DNA from: Rubripirellula sp.
GTDB lineage: Bacteria; Planctomycetota; Planctomycetia; Pirellulales; Pirellulaceae
NCBI GenBank assembly: GCA_029245125.1
Contig: JAQWPZ010000073.1
Coordinates: 1-37,793, forward strand
Direction of reading: 5' to 3'
Length of the DNA stretch: 37,793 nt
Shown here: piece by piece, positions 26,300-35,549 of the stretch
How the letters are laid out: each line of letters begins with the position of its first letter
How positions within the stretch are numbered: the stretch's first letter is position 1
Notes under the pieces: generated by a model
The model's database searches: none
Told to the model about the DNA's origin: nothing
The model's input: only the letters and a program-made list of their open reading frames with translations
Position numbers and translations under genes: made by a program

Positions 26300-27229
26300 T
26301 TGTCCACAGCTGCCGTCGAATTGCACCAAGTCATCAAGCGTTTCTCTGGCCAATCCGTTGTCGATGAAGTCGATCTCAGCGTCCCAACGGGATCCATTTA
26401 TGGTTTCATCGGCCCGAACGGGTCGGGAAAAACTACAACGATGCGACTGATCTTGAGGATCTACCAACCCGACCAGGGGCACGTAGAGGTGCTCGGTAGT
26501 CGCGATGTCAAAACCGCGGATCCACGCGTCGGATACCTGCCGGAGGAACGCGGACTCTATCGGCGCATGACTGTCCGGCAGATTTTGCGTTACTTTGCAG
26601 CGTTGAAAGGCGTCCGCCGTCCAGGTCCACTAATCGATGATTACCTCGAACGAATGGAAGCCAGTTCGTGGCAAAAGAAAAGGATCGAACAACTATCCAA
26701 AGGAATGGCTCAAAAAGTCCAGTTCATCGTGGCGTTAATTGCCAACCCAGAATTGGTCATTTTGGACGAACCTTTTAGCGGATTGGACCCCGTAAATTTG
26801 GACCTGATACGCAGCATCGTCTTGGAGCTTCGCGACCGTGGCACAACGGTGATTTTCAGCACTCACGATATGTCACAGGCCCAACGAATGTGCGATCGCG
26901 TGTTCATGATCTATCGAGGCAAAAAAGTACTTGATGGCACCATCGACTCGATTCGCCAAAGCTATGGCAAGTGCATGATTCGAGCAAGAATGGCAAATGG
27001 TGTGTCCATCCCGGAAGGTCTTCCCGGTGTGTTAGCCCAGACTATCGATCAAGGCTTTTCCGACTTGCGTTTAAATTCTGATTCCGATCGGCAAAACCTA
27101 CTGAACCAACTCACTCAATTCGGCGATGTGGAGCACTTTGAAACAGTCCGTCCTACTTTGCATGACATTTTTGTCCAAATCGCCAAACCCGAATCCTCCG
27201 AACTCGAAACAGCGGAGGTACTAAAATGA
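26300..27229 (+). CDS. ABC-2 type transporter ATP-binding protein (NatA-like)
   Basis: A 309-aa ATPase of a two-gene exporter. Walker A is GPNGSGKT (about 38-45), the signature is LSKGMAQKVQF (about 132), Walker B is LVILDEPFSGLDP, and the switch His is in IFSTHDMSQAQRMCDR. The C-terminal 80 residues form the DUF4162-like domain seen in NatA and similar exporters. Translation probably starts at the TTG at 26300, preceded by GAGG; the frame has no earlier ATG. Its stop overlaps the permease start by ATGA. Cargo is not evident; sodium or drug export and membrane maintenance are all possible. Confidence 0.9.
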   Translation: MSTAAVELHQVIKRFSGQSVVDEVDLSVPTGSIYGFIGPNGSGKTTTMRLILRIYQPDQGHVEVLGSRDVKTADPRVGYLPEERGLYRRMTVRQILRYFAALKGVRRPGPLIDDYLERMEASSWQKKRIEQLSKGMAQKVQFIVALIANPELVILDEPFSGLDPVNLDLIRSIVLELRDRGTTVIFSTHDMSQAQRMCDRVFMIYRGKKVLDGTIDSIRQSYGKCMIRARMANGVSIPEGLPGVLAQTIDQGFSDLRLNSDSDRQNLLNQLTQFGDVEHFETVRPTLHDIFVQIAKPESSELETAEVLK

Positions 27230-28557
27230 GAAAACTCCTTGCAATTGCCCGCCGCGAATTCACTGCGATGGTAGTGACAAAGACTTTTGTCTTTTCGCTG
27301 ATCATGATGCCAATCCTAATGGCCGGTGGTTTGTTTCTGATTCCGGCACTGACCAAACTGAGTGGCACAAAAGAACGGCGCATCATCGTGGCGGATGCCA
27401 CCGATGCGTTATTCGATTCGATTCAACAAGCTGCAGAGCAACGCAACACGGCGCTCGCCCAGTCCATAACCACCGACACCGACAATGATTCGGTTGATTC
27501 CATGCTGGGCGCGGAAACCTTTCGCTTTGAGCGCTCGACCACTACCACACTCAGTGATGAACAACGTCTTGAGCTAAGCGATCAAATACGCGAAGGTCAA
27601 CTCTACGCATTCGTTGAGATTCCTGCCGAATTCCCCACCTTGGCGGATGGCTCGACCGCCACGTTTGTAAGTCAAGATGCTGCCCTCAGCCAAACTCGCG
27701 GCTGGCTCGAGAGTTTCCTCCGCCAACAATCGCGACGGACCAAACTGCTCGAGCTAGGCCTCGATCCCGAACTTGTCGCACAAGCCAATGTCGCTGTCGC
27801 ATTAACACCCAACACACCCTTCGAGAAAACGGATGATGGCTCGGTCACGTCGAAAGATGGAATGGACACGCTGACATCGATGTTTCTCCCCTTTGGCATC
27901 ATGATGTTGATGTTCATGGTGATCTTCATGGCTGCTCAGCCAATGCTTGAAAGCGCGATGGAAGAAAAGCAGCATCGGATCGCTGAATTATTGCTTGGCT
28001 CCGTCACCTCCACCGAATTGATGGCGGGCAAGTTAATCGGAAACGTCGCCGGATCCTTTGTCATTTTCACTTTCTATGCCTGCGGTGCGTTGATCGTTGC
28101 GAACAAAAACGCTTTGGAACTGAGCCTCGACTGGACACAGCTACCCTGGTTGATTGTCTTTCAAATCTTGGGTGTGTTGCTCTACAGCTCTATCTTCCTG
28201 ACCATCGGTGCTTCCGTTAGCGAATTGAAGGAGGCACAAAGCCTGCTGCTGCCTGTCTGGCTGCTGCTAATGAGCCCGTTGATGGTCTGGTTTGTCGCAG
28301 TCCGTGATCCAAATGGCATCGTGGCGGTCAGCCTAAGTTTCTTTCCACCATCAACGCCATTGATGATGTCGTTACGACTGAGCAGCGGTCAAACATTGCC
28401 GATTTGGCACGCGCCAATGGCGGCGATTTTGATGCTGACGATCACCACGCTCGTGATCATGACAGCGGGCCGCCTGTACCGCATCAGTTTGTTGCGAACG
28501 GACTCCGCAGCTTCCATCAAGCAGATGTTCCAGCGTCTCCGGGCAACGGCAAAGTGA
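27226..28557 (+). CDS. ABC-2 type transporter permease (NatB-like)
   Basis: A 443-aa permease partner of the ATPase just upstream, with which it overlaps by ATGA. The architecture is typical: one helix near residues 20-42 (KTFVFSLIMMPILMAGGLFL), a large extracytoplasmic domain (about 45-215), then a cluster of five to six helices from about 220 (FLPFGIMMLMFMVIFMAAQP) to 425. The motif EEKQHRIAELLLGSVTSTEL follows the second helix, as in NatB/YhaP-like permeases. Cargo unknown. It ends only five bases from the convergent CBS gene stop. Confidence 0.9.
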   Translation: MRKLLAIARREFTAMVVTKTFVFSLIMMPILMAGGLFLIPALTKLSGTKERRIIVADATDALFDSIQQAAEQRNTALAQSITTDTDNDSVDSMLGAETFRFERSTTTTLSDEQRLELSDQIREGQLYAFVEIPAEFPTLADGSTATFVSQDAALSQTRGWLESFLRQQSRRTKLLELGLDPELVAQANVAVALTPNTPFEKTDDGSVTSKDGMDTLTSMFLPFGIMMLMFMVIFMAAQPMLESAMEEKQHRIAELLLGSVTSTELMAGKLIGNVAGSFVIFTFYACGALIVANKNALELSLDWTQLPWLIVFQILGVLLYSSIFLTIGASVSELKEAQSLLLPVWLLLMSPLMVWFVAVRDPNGIVAVSLSFFPPSTPLMMSLRLSSGQTLPIWHAPMAAILMLTITTLVIMTAGRLYRISLLRTDSAASIKQMFQRLRATAK

Positions 28558-28562
28558 ACGCT

Positions 28563-29498
28563 CTACGATAATGATGGCGGAGCGGAATCGACTAGCGGAC
28601 TGAGATACAACGCCTCGGCATGATGCTTCTTCGGCTTTGGCCGCAAGATTTCGGCTGCGGCCTCCAATAAATCGCGGCGACTGATTTGCCCCACTAACTT
28701 GCCAGAGTCGACAATCGGTAAGCGACGGTATGGCGAATTCAAAAACACCATGGCAACCGTCAGCAAGTCGGTTTCTGGCGAGGTAGTCAAAGCGCTGGTA
28801 TCCATCCAATCCCCGACCATTCTGGTTCGTGTTGCTTCCTGCAGACGCTCGTCACAGCCACCACGAAGCACCCGTTTGCGAACAGCCACCGCTACGCCAT
28901 GCTCAGCGCGAATGACATCCCGACGACTCACTTGCCCAGCCAATCGGCCATGGTGCAAGACTGGCAATCGCCGATAGGGTGTTTGCTGAAACTTGTGGGC
29001 AACCGTCACCAAAGCATCCTCATCATCGATGATCCGATTGCGGTCAAAGTTCATATAAGATCCAACGTTGGCCCCCGGTAATTGATCATGCACGGCGGAG
29101 ACAAGCACACGCATCGCTGTCTTTTCAGAGAAAATCCCAAGGTAATGCTGGTCGCTATCAACAACAGGTGCACCTGAAATCCGACGTTTCAGGACTTCGT
29201 CGATCGCTTCAAAAACATCGATTTCTGGGGACAACGTAAAGAGTTCACACTTCATGAACTCTCGCGTCGCACCGGAATAAAGACCACAAGCGTCCGCAGC
29301 CTCCACGACCTCCGTCATCGCATTCATGGAACACTTTTCACTGAACACGCCAAGGTATCGACCTTGGTCGTCAATCACGGACGCACCCGAAATGTTGTCA
29401 CGCAACAATCGTGCAACACCATCTAAGACTTCCGTGTCCGCAGTCAACGTCACCAACTTGCGACGCATAAAATCTCGCGCAACTTTAAGAGTAGCCAT
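28563..29498 (-). CDS. Protein with four CBS motifs
   Basis: A 311-aa cytosolic protein made almost entirely of CBS motifs, arranged as two pairs. The first pair covers about residues 7-135 (ATLKVARDFMRR, then REFMKCELFTLSPEIDVF, with SGAPVVDSDQHYLGIFSEKT). The second pair covers about 150-290 (YRRLPVLHHGRLAGQVSRRD and YRRLPIVDSGKLVGQISRRD, nearly the same phrase). CBS pairs usually sense adenine nucleotides and control a partner; no partner domain is fused here. I chose the ATG at 29498 because GAGG lies eight bases upstream. The neighbour upstream is a sulfatase on the same strand, 142 bases away. Confidence 0.87.
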   Translation of the reverse strand: MATLKVARDFMRRKLVTLTADTEVLDGVARLLRDNISGASVIDDQGRYLGVFSEKCSMNAMTEVVEAADACGLYSGATREFMKCELFTLSPEIDVFEAIDEVLKRRISGAPVVDSDQHYLGIFSEKTAMRVLVSAVHDQLPGANVGSYMNFDRNRIIDDEDALVTVAHKFQQTPYRRLPVLHHGRLAGQVSRRDVIRAEHGVAVAVRKRVLRGGCDERLQEATRTRMVGDWMDTSALTTSPETDLLTVAMVFLNSPYRRLPIVDSGKLVGQISRRDLLEAAAEILRPKPKKHHAEALYLSPLVDSAPPSLS

Positions 29499-29567
29499 GC
29501 GTAAAACCTCGACGAGAAATGGAACAGAATTCAAACTGTGCCCCAGATGCCCGAAGTTCTAACCTAG

Positions 29568-29642
29568 GAGCTTGCGCCATCGGCGTCAAACTTTTGCGGT
29601 ACTCATTCGCCGAGAAAAGATTGTGAAAAAATGCGCAAGCTC
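29568..29642 (-). terminator. Nested inverted repeat at the sulfatase 3' end
   Basis: GAGCTTGCGC (29568-29577) pairs perfectly with GCGCAAGCTC (29633-29642) around a 55-base loop, within which TCGGCG (29580-29585) pairs with CGCCGA (29608-29613). On the minus strand it begins at the sulfatase stop codon, so it may be a terminator or an mRNA-end structure. Confidence 0.45.
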
Positions 29643-31092
29643 ATTTGCGATTCAACAATCTTGATTGGTACTCCCAACGTTGCCGCCACTCTGGGAAATA
29701 GGGTTGATACGCTTCAACATCTGTCCAAAAGCGGGGCTCCGGCTCGCTTGGATCGACGATGCCAGTCGAATAATCCTTCCCCACAAAGCTCTGATCCACC
29801 GATTCGCTCCACCCCAAAAACTGCCTTTTCATCTGCTGAAAGACCGTTGAGTTTTCGTCAGCGAGGTTCTTTGACTCAGTCGGATCTGCTTTGAGATCAT
29901 AGAGTTCAAATTCCTGCGACTTCAGATTGGTGGTCAATAGTTTCATGTGATTATCGATCCATGCAGCACGACCGATATGACGAAACGGAATGGGCTGATC
30001 GCGTCTGCCAATCTCACGTTGCATCAGATCGACCAGGCTGCGGCCATCGAGCGGACGATTTGGTGTCGGGTGCTGCACCGAAGTGATCTCTAACAACGTT
30101 GGAACCATATCGAGAACCGATGCCGGATACTGAGTCACGCGAGGCTCGACATAGGCAGGCCATTCGATGATTGCTGGCACCCGCAAGCCACCTTCATAAA
30201 TCGATCTCTTGTTTCCGCGCAAACCGCCAACCGTTTCAGGTTTAATTTTTGGCAAACCTCCGTTGTCGCTGCAAAACCAGACCAGTGTGTTATCCGCGAT
30301 TCCCAAATTCCGAAGACCGCTTCGCAGCGAACCGATACTGCGATCCATCGCCACCAATTCTCCGTAGTGATTACGTGATACCTCATCAAGATCAGAGAAC
30401 GGGGCCATGTCCTGATCGCTTGCCTTGAAGGGACTGTGTGGTGTTCCGTACCAGATCACAGAGAATGTGGGATGCCCGTTGGGGAGTTGACTGGAAATGA
30501 ACTCCAGAGCCAAGTCGACCACGATCTCTGAGGAGTCGCCTACAAATTCCTCGAACTTCCCCTGTCGACTTAAGATCGGATCGCGATCAAAAAAGTTGGT
30601 TACAGAGATCCAAGTACCAAACCCAAACTCACCGGGATGATGATCATCACTTGCAAGGATTGGCACACCGGGGCCACGCAACGCGTTCAGATGCCATTTC
30701 CCAAAATGCCCCGTCGTGTAGCCGGCATCGGCTAGGATTTTTGCGATCGTCACTTCTTGCCTGCGAAGTGCATAACCGTGGCTCATCACACCGATCCGGT
30801 CGTTTGTCCGCCCAGTCAGCACACTTCCACGAGTGGGAGAACAAACTGGCGCTCCTGCATAAAACCGGTCGAAGCGAAGTCCATTCGCCGCCATCTCATC
30901 AAGGTTTGGTGTCTTCAGGATTGGATGGTCGTTGTAGCCAGTTTGCCCCCAACCTTGGTCATCCGCCATGACCAGCACAATATGGGGACGTTCGAGAGAC
31001 TCTTGCGGCGGCGCGGCAGTAGAGAGTTGGCCCAATGACAGACCGACGAGCAGCACGGCCACAATCGTGGCATTGAAGTATCGACCAGGCAT
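29641..31092 (-). CDS. Secreted S1-family sulfatase (second)
   Basis: A 483-aa exported sulfatase. The signal peptide is MPGRYFNATIVAVLLVGLSL to about residue 27; the catalytic domain begins RPHIVLVMADDQGWGQTGY. The formylglycine signature is C84-S-P-T-R88, followed by GHFGKWHLNAL (about 125) and VWFCSDNGGLPK (about 270). The C-terminal YDLKADPTESKNLA is typical. The start at 31092 is set by AGGGGA six bases upstream and by the signal peptide. It belongs to a different subgroup from the sulfatase at 22688 (CSPTR rather than CGPSR; different lengths), so the two probably act on different linkages. It follows the EamA gene on the same strand, 66 bases away. Confidence 0.92.
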   Translation of the reverse strand: MPGRYFNATIVAVLLVGLSLGQLSTAAPPQESLERPHIVLVMADDQGWGQTGYNDHPILKTPNLDEMAANGLRFDRFYAGAPVCSPTRGSVLTGRTNDRIGVMSHGYALRRQEVTIAKILADAGYTTGHFGKWHLNALRGPGVPILASDDHHPGEFGFGTWISVTNFFDRDPILSRQGKFEEFVGDSSEIVVDLALEFISSQLPNGHPTFSVIWYGTPHSPFKASDQDMAPFSDLDEVSRNHYGELVAMDRSIGSLRSGLRNLGIADNTLVWFCSDNGGLPKIKPETVGGLRGNKRSIYEGGLRVPAIIEWPAYVEPRVTQYPASVLDMVPTLLEITSVQHPTPNRPLDGRSLVDLMQREIGRRDQPIPFRHIGRAAWIDNHMKLLTTNLKSQEFELYDLKADPTESKNLADENSTVFQQMKRQFLGWSESVDQSFVGKDYSTGIVDPSEPEPRFWTDVEAYQPYFPEWRQRWEYQSRLLNRK

Positions 31093-31158
31093 GATCGTTC
31101 CCCTGACTTGAATGACTGGATCAAACATCGAACACAGATTGTAGTCGAAATCCGGAAG

Positions 31159-32058
31159 TCACTCACCGATGCCCATGACTTGTGACTCTTGCGTAAGGAT
31201 CACAAGTACCACCGCAAGGGTTAACAGGGCGGCGCCGCAAAACCGCGTCGCGATGGTGCCGGTCGTTAACTCCGCTTCCGCTCCTCCCCATCGCCGAGCC
31301 ACCAACCACGCTAACGTCACACCCCACAATCCTCGCAGGGTATAGATCACATTGATTCGTGCCGCATCACCATAAGCGGCAATGGCACCGACAATGCACA
31401 GCGACTGCGCAGCCATCAAGAGCGTCCCAAAGACGACTATCCATCGATTCTCATCTCGTTTGAGTGGACTGAAATCAACCCACGGTAACATCGCCAACGA
31501 GAGAACACCTAGCATCCAATAAGAAATGGGCACGAAGCGACCAGCTCCCCACACCGGTGCCCAACGCTGCACCAACACATCAAAATGGGCGAAACAGGTT
31601 GCCGCTGATAACGCCAAACCAATCGTCAGCAACAAGCGACGAGGGTGATGACGTCCGGTCCATTGAATGAGCGCGATTCCCAGACTCGCCAATGCGGCAC
31701 TGATCCAAATCGGCTGCGGTAATGCTTCACTCTCGATCAGCATCAAAAGCACTGCGACCAACAAAACCTTCAAACCAAAAACTGGTGTGGCCACAGAAAC
31801 GTCGCCCTGCTGCACGGCCAAGATGGTCAGCATTAATCCGATCATGAACAGCAATGCGATCACGAACGGTTGATAGAACAGTTGCCATGCGGGAATCTGA
31901 CCACCGGAAAACCACAGCACAGAAAAAGCGACCGCGGAGATTTCGTTCACCAAAAAAAGTACGGTGAGTGACCCGACACCGTTGGCCAACGCGCGATTGA
32001 TCAAGATCAATGAGACGACGATCAACAGGCTCGCTAGAAATGGGAACAGAAGGTGCAT
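31159..32058 (-). CDS. EamA/DMT-type membrane transporter
   Basis: A 299-aa integral membrane protein with about ten hydrophobic segments in two similar halves, the layout of the drug/metabolite transporter superfamily. The N-terminal helix begins MHLLFPFLASLLIVVSLILI; the half-boundary is near SEALPQPIWISAALASLGIAL. The C-terminal half contains YTLRGLWGVTLAWLVARRW. The transported compound is not evident. The gene lies upstream of the second sulfatase on the same strand with a 66-base gap, so joint transcription is possible. Confidence 0.78.
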   Translation of the reverse strand: MHLLFPFLASLLIVVSLILINRALANGVGSLTVLFLVNEISAVAFSVLWFSGGQIPAWQLFYQPFVIALLFMIGLMLTILAVQQGDVSVATPVFGLKVLLVAVLLMLIESEALPQPIWISAALASLGIALIQWTGRHHPRRLLLTIGLALSAATCFAHFDVLVQRWAPVWGAGRFVPISYWMLGVLSLAMLPWVDFSPLKRDENRWIVVFGTLLMAAQSLCIVGAIAAYGDAARINVIYTLRGLWGVTLAWLVARRWGGAEAELTTGTIATRFCGAALLTLAVVLVILTQESQVMGIGE

Positions 32059-32376
32059 TCAATAGACAACAGTTGCTGATTGGTTTGGTCGGTAAACACT
32101 CTTCATGATTCTTGGCAGTCTTTGTCGGGTTGCACAACCCAACTTAAAACGTTGTCCAACAAGGTCCATGCACACAAGAAACGAAGACGACCGTGTTAGC
32201 GTCATTTCGCGAAAAACAGGCAAGGTTTCGAAAAACAGGCAAGGTTCTCAATCAAGGGCAACGTTTTCCCCGAGAAACAGCGGGCAAGGATTTCCCTGTG
32301 CAAAAAGGGGCCCCGAGTTGAGCAGACACAAAGTCGCACGCCGACTTGCAGTGAATTGAATCTCGCTTTCCGTCGG
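32059..32376. other. Intergenic region with 18-bp tandem repeat
   Basis: A 318-base gap between the RND permease stop and the EamA start, both on the minus strand. It holds two adjacent copies of CGAAAAACAGGCAAGGTT (32210-32246) with a decayed third near 32271. The open frames through it contain the repeat and lack other gene signals. Confidence 0.55.
32210..32246. repeat. 18/19-bp direct tandem repeat
   Basis: CGAAAAACAGGCAAGGTT at 32210-32227 and again at 32229-32246, separated by one T, with a degenerate third unit (CGAGAAACAGCGGGCAAGGA) starting at 32271. Confidence 0.88.
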
Positions 32377-35300
32377 CTATTCAGCCTCTCTCAGGGCGTC
32401 GCTTCGAACCATCGTCAGTAAGTAAACCGACGGCGCGAAATAGAGGGCTAAGATAGTTGCCCCCCCAACTCCACCGGCAATCGCGATCGCCAAGGGCGGC
32501 CAAAACCCACCACCACCCAAAAACAGAGGAATGAATCCAGCCATCGTCGTCAGGGAGGTGGCTACAACATGCCGTGTCGAACGTGTGACCACTTCACGAA
32601 CTTCCCGAGCATCACCGCGGGCTGCCAATTCATTCCCACGGACCGCGACCAGCACCACGATCGTGTCGTTGATTGCGACCCCCGCCAATCCCATGATGCC
32701 AATGATAGCCATGAATCCCACCGGATATCCAAACAAGGATAACGCTCCAATCCCTAATCCGATGGACAAAGCCGCGACACACAGGATGATCGCGGCGATT
32801 CGAAATGAACCAAAAGAGAGCACTAACGTCGCGATCACGATGATTGATAGTGTGAAAACATTGACTAGCAAATTACCGATAGCTTCATTTCTCTTTGCCG
32901 ATTCACCACCAAATTCGATCGAATAGCCAGGCGGCGGCTGGAACGCCCCCTCTTTCAGACGAAGCTTCAAATCCTCTAGCACCGGATCTGGCAATACCCC
33001 CGCCTTCGTGTAGGCCTGAACTTCATTCATGCGGCGATGATTAAAACGGGTGACGGTCCCGCCAAGTGGAATCACATCGATCGAGGCTAAAGCTGAAATT
33101 GGTACACCTCCCCTCCTACTGCGGGCACTTGACTCGCTGCTGCCAAAACGAGAACCAGCAGTGGGCAACAAATCCATCGACGCGATTGATTCCACCTGTG
33201 ACCGATTTTGATCGTCCACGCGAACCCGCACCGGCAATTCCTCCGTCGCTTCGAGGATGGAGCCAGCAACAGCACCCTCCAACGTGCTGCTCAGCTGATT
33301 TGCAATCTCTACACGACTCAAGCCCGCCAACCTGATTTCTTCTTCGTCAAGATTGAATCGGATTTTTGGAATGGTGTCACCAAGATCGGAGCGTGTGTGA
33401 ACAACGTCAGGTAACTGCGACATCTCTAAACGAACTTGGTCACCTAACCGGCGTAAGACATTCAAATCAGGCCCGTAGATGCGAATTTCCACCGGTGCAT
33501 CAAATGGCGGTCCTTGCTCTAACTGACGAACGAGCACCCTCGCGTCGGGGAAAGCAGAGTCGAGATTCTCCTGCAACGCATGGATCACACTATTTGGCTT
33601 GCAGCCAGAATCCAACTGCACCAAGGCTTGCGCGTAATTTGGCGTATTACGACGACGGGGCACCACGTTGTAGTAAAACATCGGTGCACTCTCACCGAGA
33701 AACCACGTCACTTCCTCCACTTCTTGTTGCTGCAGAATCTGTCGCCTCATCTCTGCGGCAGTTGCTAAGGTTTGCTGAATGGAGGCTGTCGGAGAAAGTT
33801 CCAGCTCAATGTAAAACTGGTCACGGTCCGATGGTGGAAAAAACTGTTCGTCAAGCTTCCAGATTTGAAGAAACCCCAACAATGGCAGCGTGAGCCCCAG
33901 AATGACGCCAATCCAAGGTCGCTTAAAGATCTGATGCAAGGTTCGGCGGTACCAGTCGGCCAGCCACAGTGAGTTCCATCCTGTCCGCCACCAGCGCTGA
34001 TTGATACGTGAGTTCTCAGTCCTGAAATTGACGCGTCGCGACAATCCTGCAAGCGTGGGAATAACGGTCAATGCGAGGAACAAGGAGCTGAAAATCGCCA
34101 AGATTACACTCACTGCGATCGAATCCACAAACTCGCCCGCAGGTCCGGGCATCAACGCGATTGGCGCGAAGGCTAATGCTGTCGTAATCGTCGATCCAAA
34201 GAGAGGAAACGCCAGATAGCGAACCGATTTTGCAACAGCATCAACCGGTGCATCCCCAGCCCGCAAGCGATGATTGACTTCATCAACCATCACAATCGCG
34301 TTGTCAATCAATAACCCCAAGGCAATGATCAAACCAGTTACCGACATTTGGTGGATCGGAACGTCCAACAATCGCATCCCGGTCATCACCATGAAAGCGG
34401 CTAGTGGCAGTGTTACGCCAACGATCAACGCACTGCGATACCCCATCAGCAAAAAAACCACCAATGCAACCGCGATCCCACCAAGACACAGGTTGCGCAG
34501 CAAAATCGCCAACCGATCACCCACGTAATCGTTTTGCTTAAATACCGTCCGCAACTCGATCCCACGGGGCAATTGCTGGGCGAAATCGTCTAAAGTCTGC
34601 TCCGCTGCCGCGGTCCAATGATCAATGCGTTCGTTGGGACGAATCAGAATACCGAGTGAGATCGCCGGTTTACCCTCAATCAGCGTCATCGTGCTTGGTG
34701 GCAGCCGAATACCTTTGGTGACGCTTGCCAGATCGGCAACGCGCACGAAGCCGCTCTCGGGATTTGCTTGAATCGGAACCTGCCGCACTCGCTGCAACGA
34801 GTCAAATTCACCCGCGACTTCGATAAACAGATCTTCTTCACTACGCAGTTGACCGGCCGAAATCTTCGAATCGCTCGCCCCGACAGCTCGGGAAACATCC
34901 GCGACCGTCAACCCCAAGGGGATCAACTTGGCCTGATCCACTTCCACCAAGATCTCCTCTTCTGGGACGCCGTACCGATCAACCATTTCGGTGCCAGGAA
35001 GCATCGACAATCGATCTTCTAATTGCTTCGCCAGGCGTTTGATGATCGCGTAATGAGCTTGCTCCAATCCTGCCCCCGCTCCATCAACGACCTGATCATC
35101 CGCAAGCAAAGCAACGATCATCGCGTACGCCTTCATATCCATCTGCTCAAATCGCAATGGCAAGGCATCGCTCGGCAAATCAGCGTCAGCGAGCTTATCT
35201 CGCACCCACGACCAGACTGTCTCGACCTCGTAAACATCGTCTCGCAGTTCAATGATCAGCGTGGAAACTCCTGATCGGGAAAGCGACCGCAGCTCCTTGA

Positions 35301-35523
35301 TCTCTTCGATCTCGCGTAGCTCTTCCTCCAACTTCTCCGTCACCAACGATTCAACTCGCTCTGCATCAGCACCAGGAAACAGAGTCGTAGCCAACGCTAC
35401 ACGTTCGGTCAGCAACGGATCTTCCATCCGCGGCAGAACGTAATAAGAAGAGAGACCACTAACCAGAATCAGTGCGATGGTCAGCACGAGCAGTCGCGGA
35501 TTTCGAAAGAAAAGGCTAGACAT
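32377..35523 (-). CDS. RND efflux transporter permease subunit
   Basis: A 1048-aa inner-membrane RND pump of usual length with 12 predicted helices and two large periplasmic loops. Helix 1 is near residues 10-30 (LLVLTIALILVSGLSSYYV). The helix-4 block is GLIIALGLLIDNAIVMVDEV (near residue 409); it has a single Asp followed by Asn where AcrB has two Asp. The helix-10 block is GLAGVAINDTIVVLVAV. The periplasmic segments contain the typical ALATTLFPGADAERVESLV and EVDQAKLIPLGLTVADVSRAV. It exports drugs, lipids or other small molecules by proton exchange; the substrate is unknown. It lies 26 bases downstream of the membrane-fusion protein gene in a TetR-led operon. No outer-membrane channel gene is in the window. 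Confidence 0.93.
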   Translation of the reverse strand: MSSLFFRNPRLLVLTIALILVSGLSSYYVLPRMEDPLLTERVALATTLFPGADAERVESLVTEKLEEELREIEEIKELRSLSRSGVSTLIIELRDDVYEVETVWSWVRDKLADADLPSDALPLRFEQMDMKAYAMIVALLADDQVVDGAGAGLEQAHYAIIKRLAKQLEDRLSMLPGTEMVDRYGVPEEEILVEVDQAKLIPLGLTVADVSRAVGASDSKISAGQLRSEEDLFIEVAGEFDSLQRVRQVPIQANPESGFVRVADLASVTKGIRLPPSTMTLIEGKPAISLGILIRPNERIDHWTAAAEQTLDDFAQQLPRGIELRTVFKQNDYVGDRLAILLRNLCLGGIAVALVVFLLMGYRSALIVGVTLPLAAFMVMTGMRLLDVPIHQMSVTGLIIALGLLIDNAIVMVDEVNHRLRAGDAPVDAVAKSVRYLAFPLFGSTITTALAFAPIALMPGPAGEFVDSIAVSVILAIFSSLFLALTVIPTLAGLSRRVNFRTENSRINQRWWRTGWNSLWLADWYRRTLHQIFKRPWIGVILGLTLPLLGFLQIWKLDEQFFPPSDRDQFYIELELSPTASIQQTLATAAEMRRQILQQQEVEEVTWFLGESAPMFYYNVVPRRRNTPNYAQALVQLDSGCKPNSVIHALQENLDSAFPDARVLVRQLEQGPPFDAPVEIRIYGPDLNVLRRLGDQVRLEMSQLPDVVHTRSDLGDTIPKIRFNLDEEEIRLAGLSRVEIANQLSSTLEGAVAGSILEATEELPVRVRVDDQNRSQVESIASMDLLPTAGSRFGSSESSARSRRGGVPISALASIDVIPLGGTVTRFNHRRMNEVQAYTKAGVLPDPVLEDLKLRLKEGAFQPPPGYSIEFGGESAKRNEAIGNLLVNVFTLSIIVIATLVLSFGSFRIAAIILCVAALSIGLGIGALSLFGYPVGFMAIIGIMGLAGVAINDTIVVLVAVRGNELAARGDAREVREVVTRSTRHVVATSLTTMAGFIPLFLGGGGFWPPLAIAIAGGVGGATILALYFAPSVYLLTMVRSDALREAE

Positions 35524-35549
35524 AAAGTCGATAGGTTTACCCCGGCTGG

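Noticed and set aside
32105..32359. 84-aa plus-strand open frame in the gap
   Set aside because: It runs through the 18-bp repeat, is highly basic and has no ribosome binding site.
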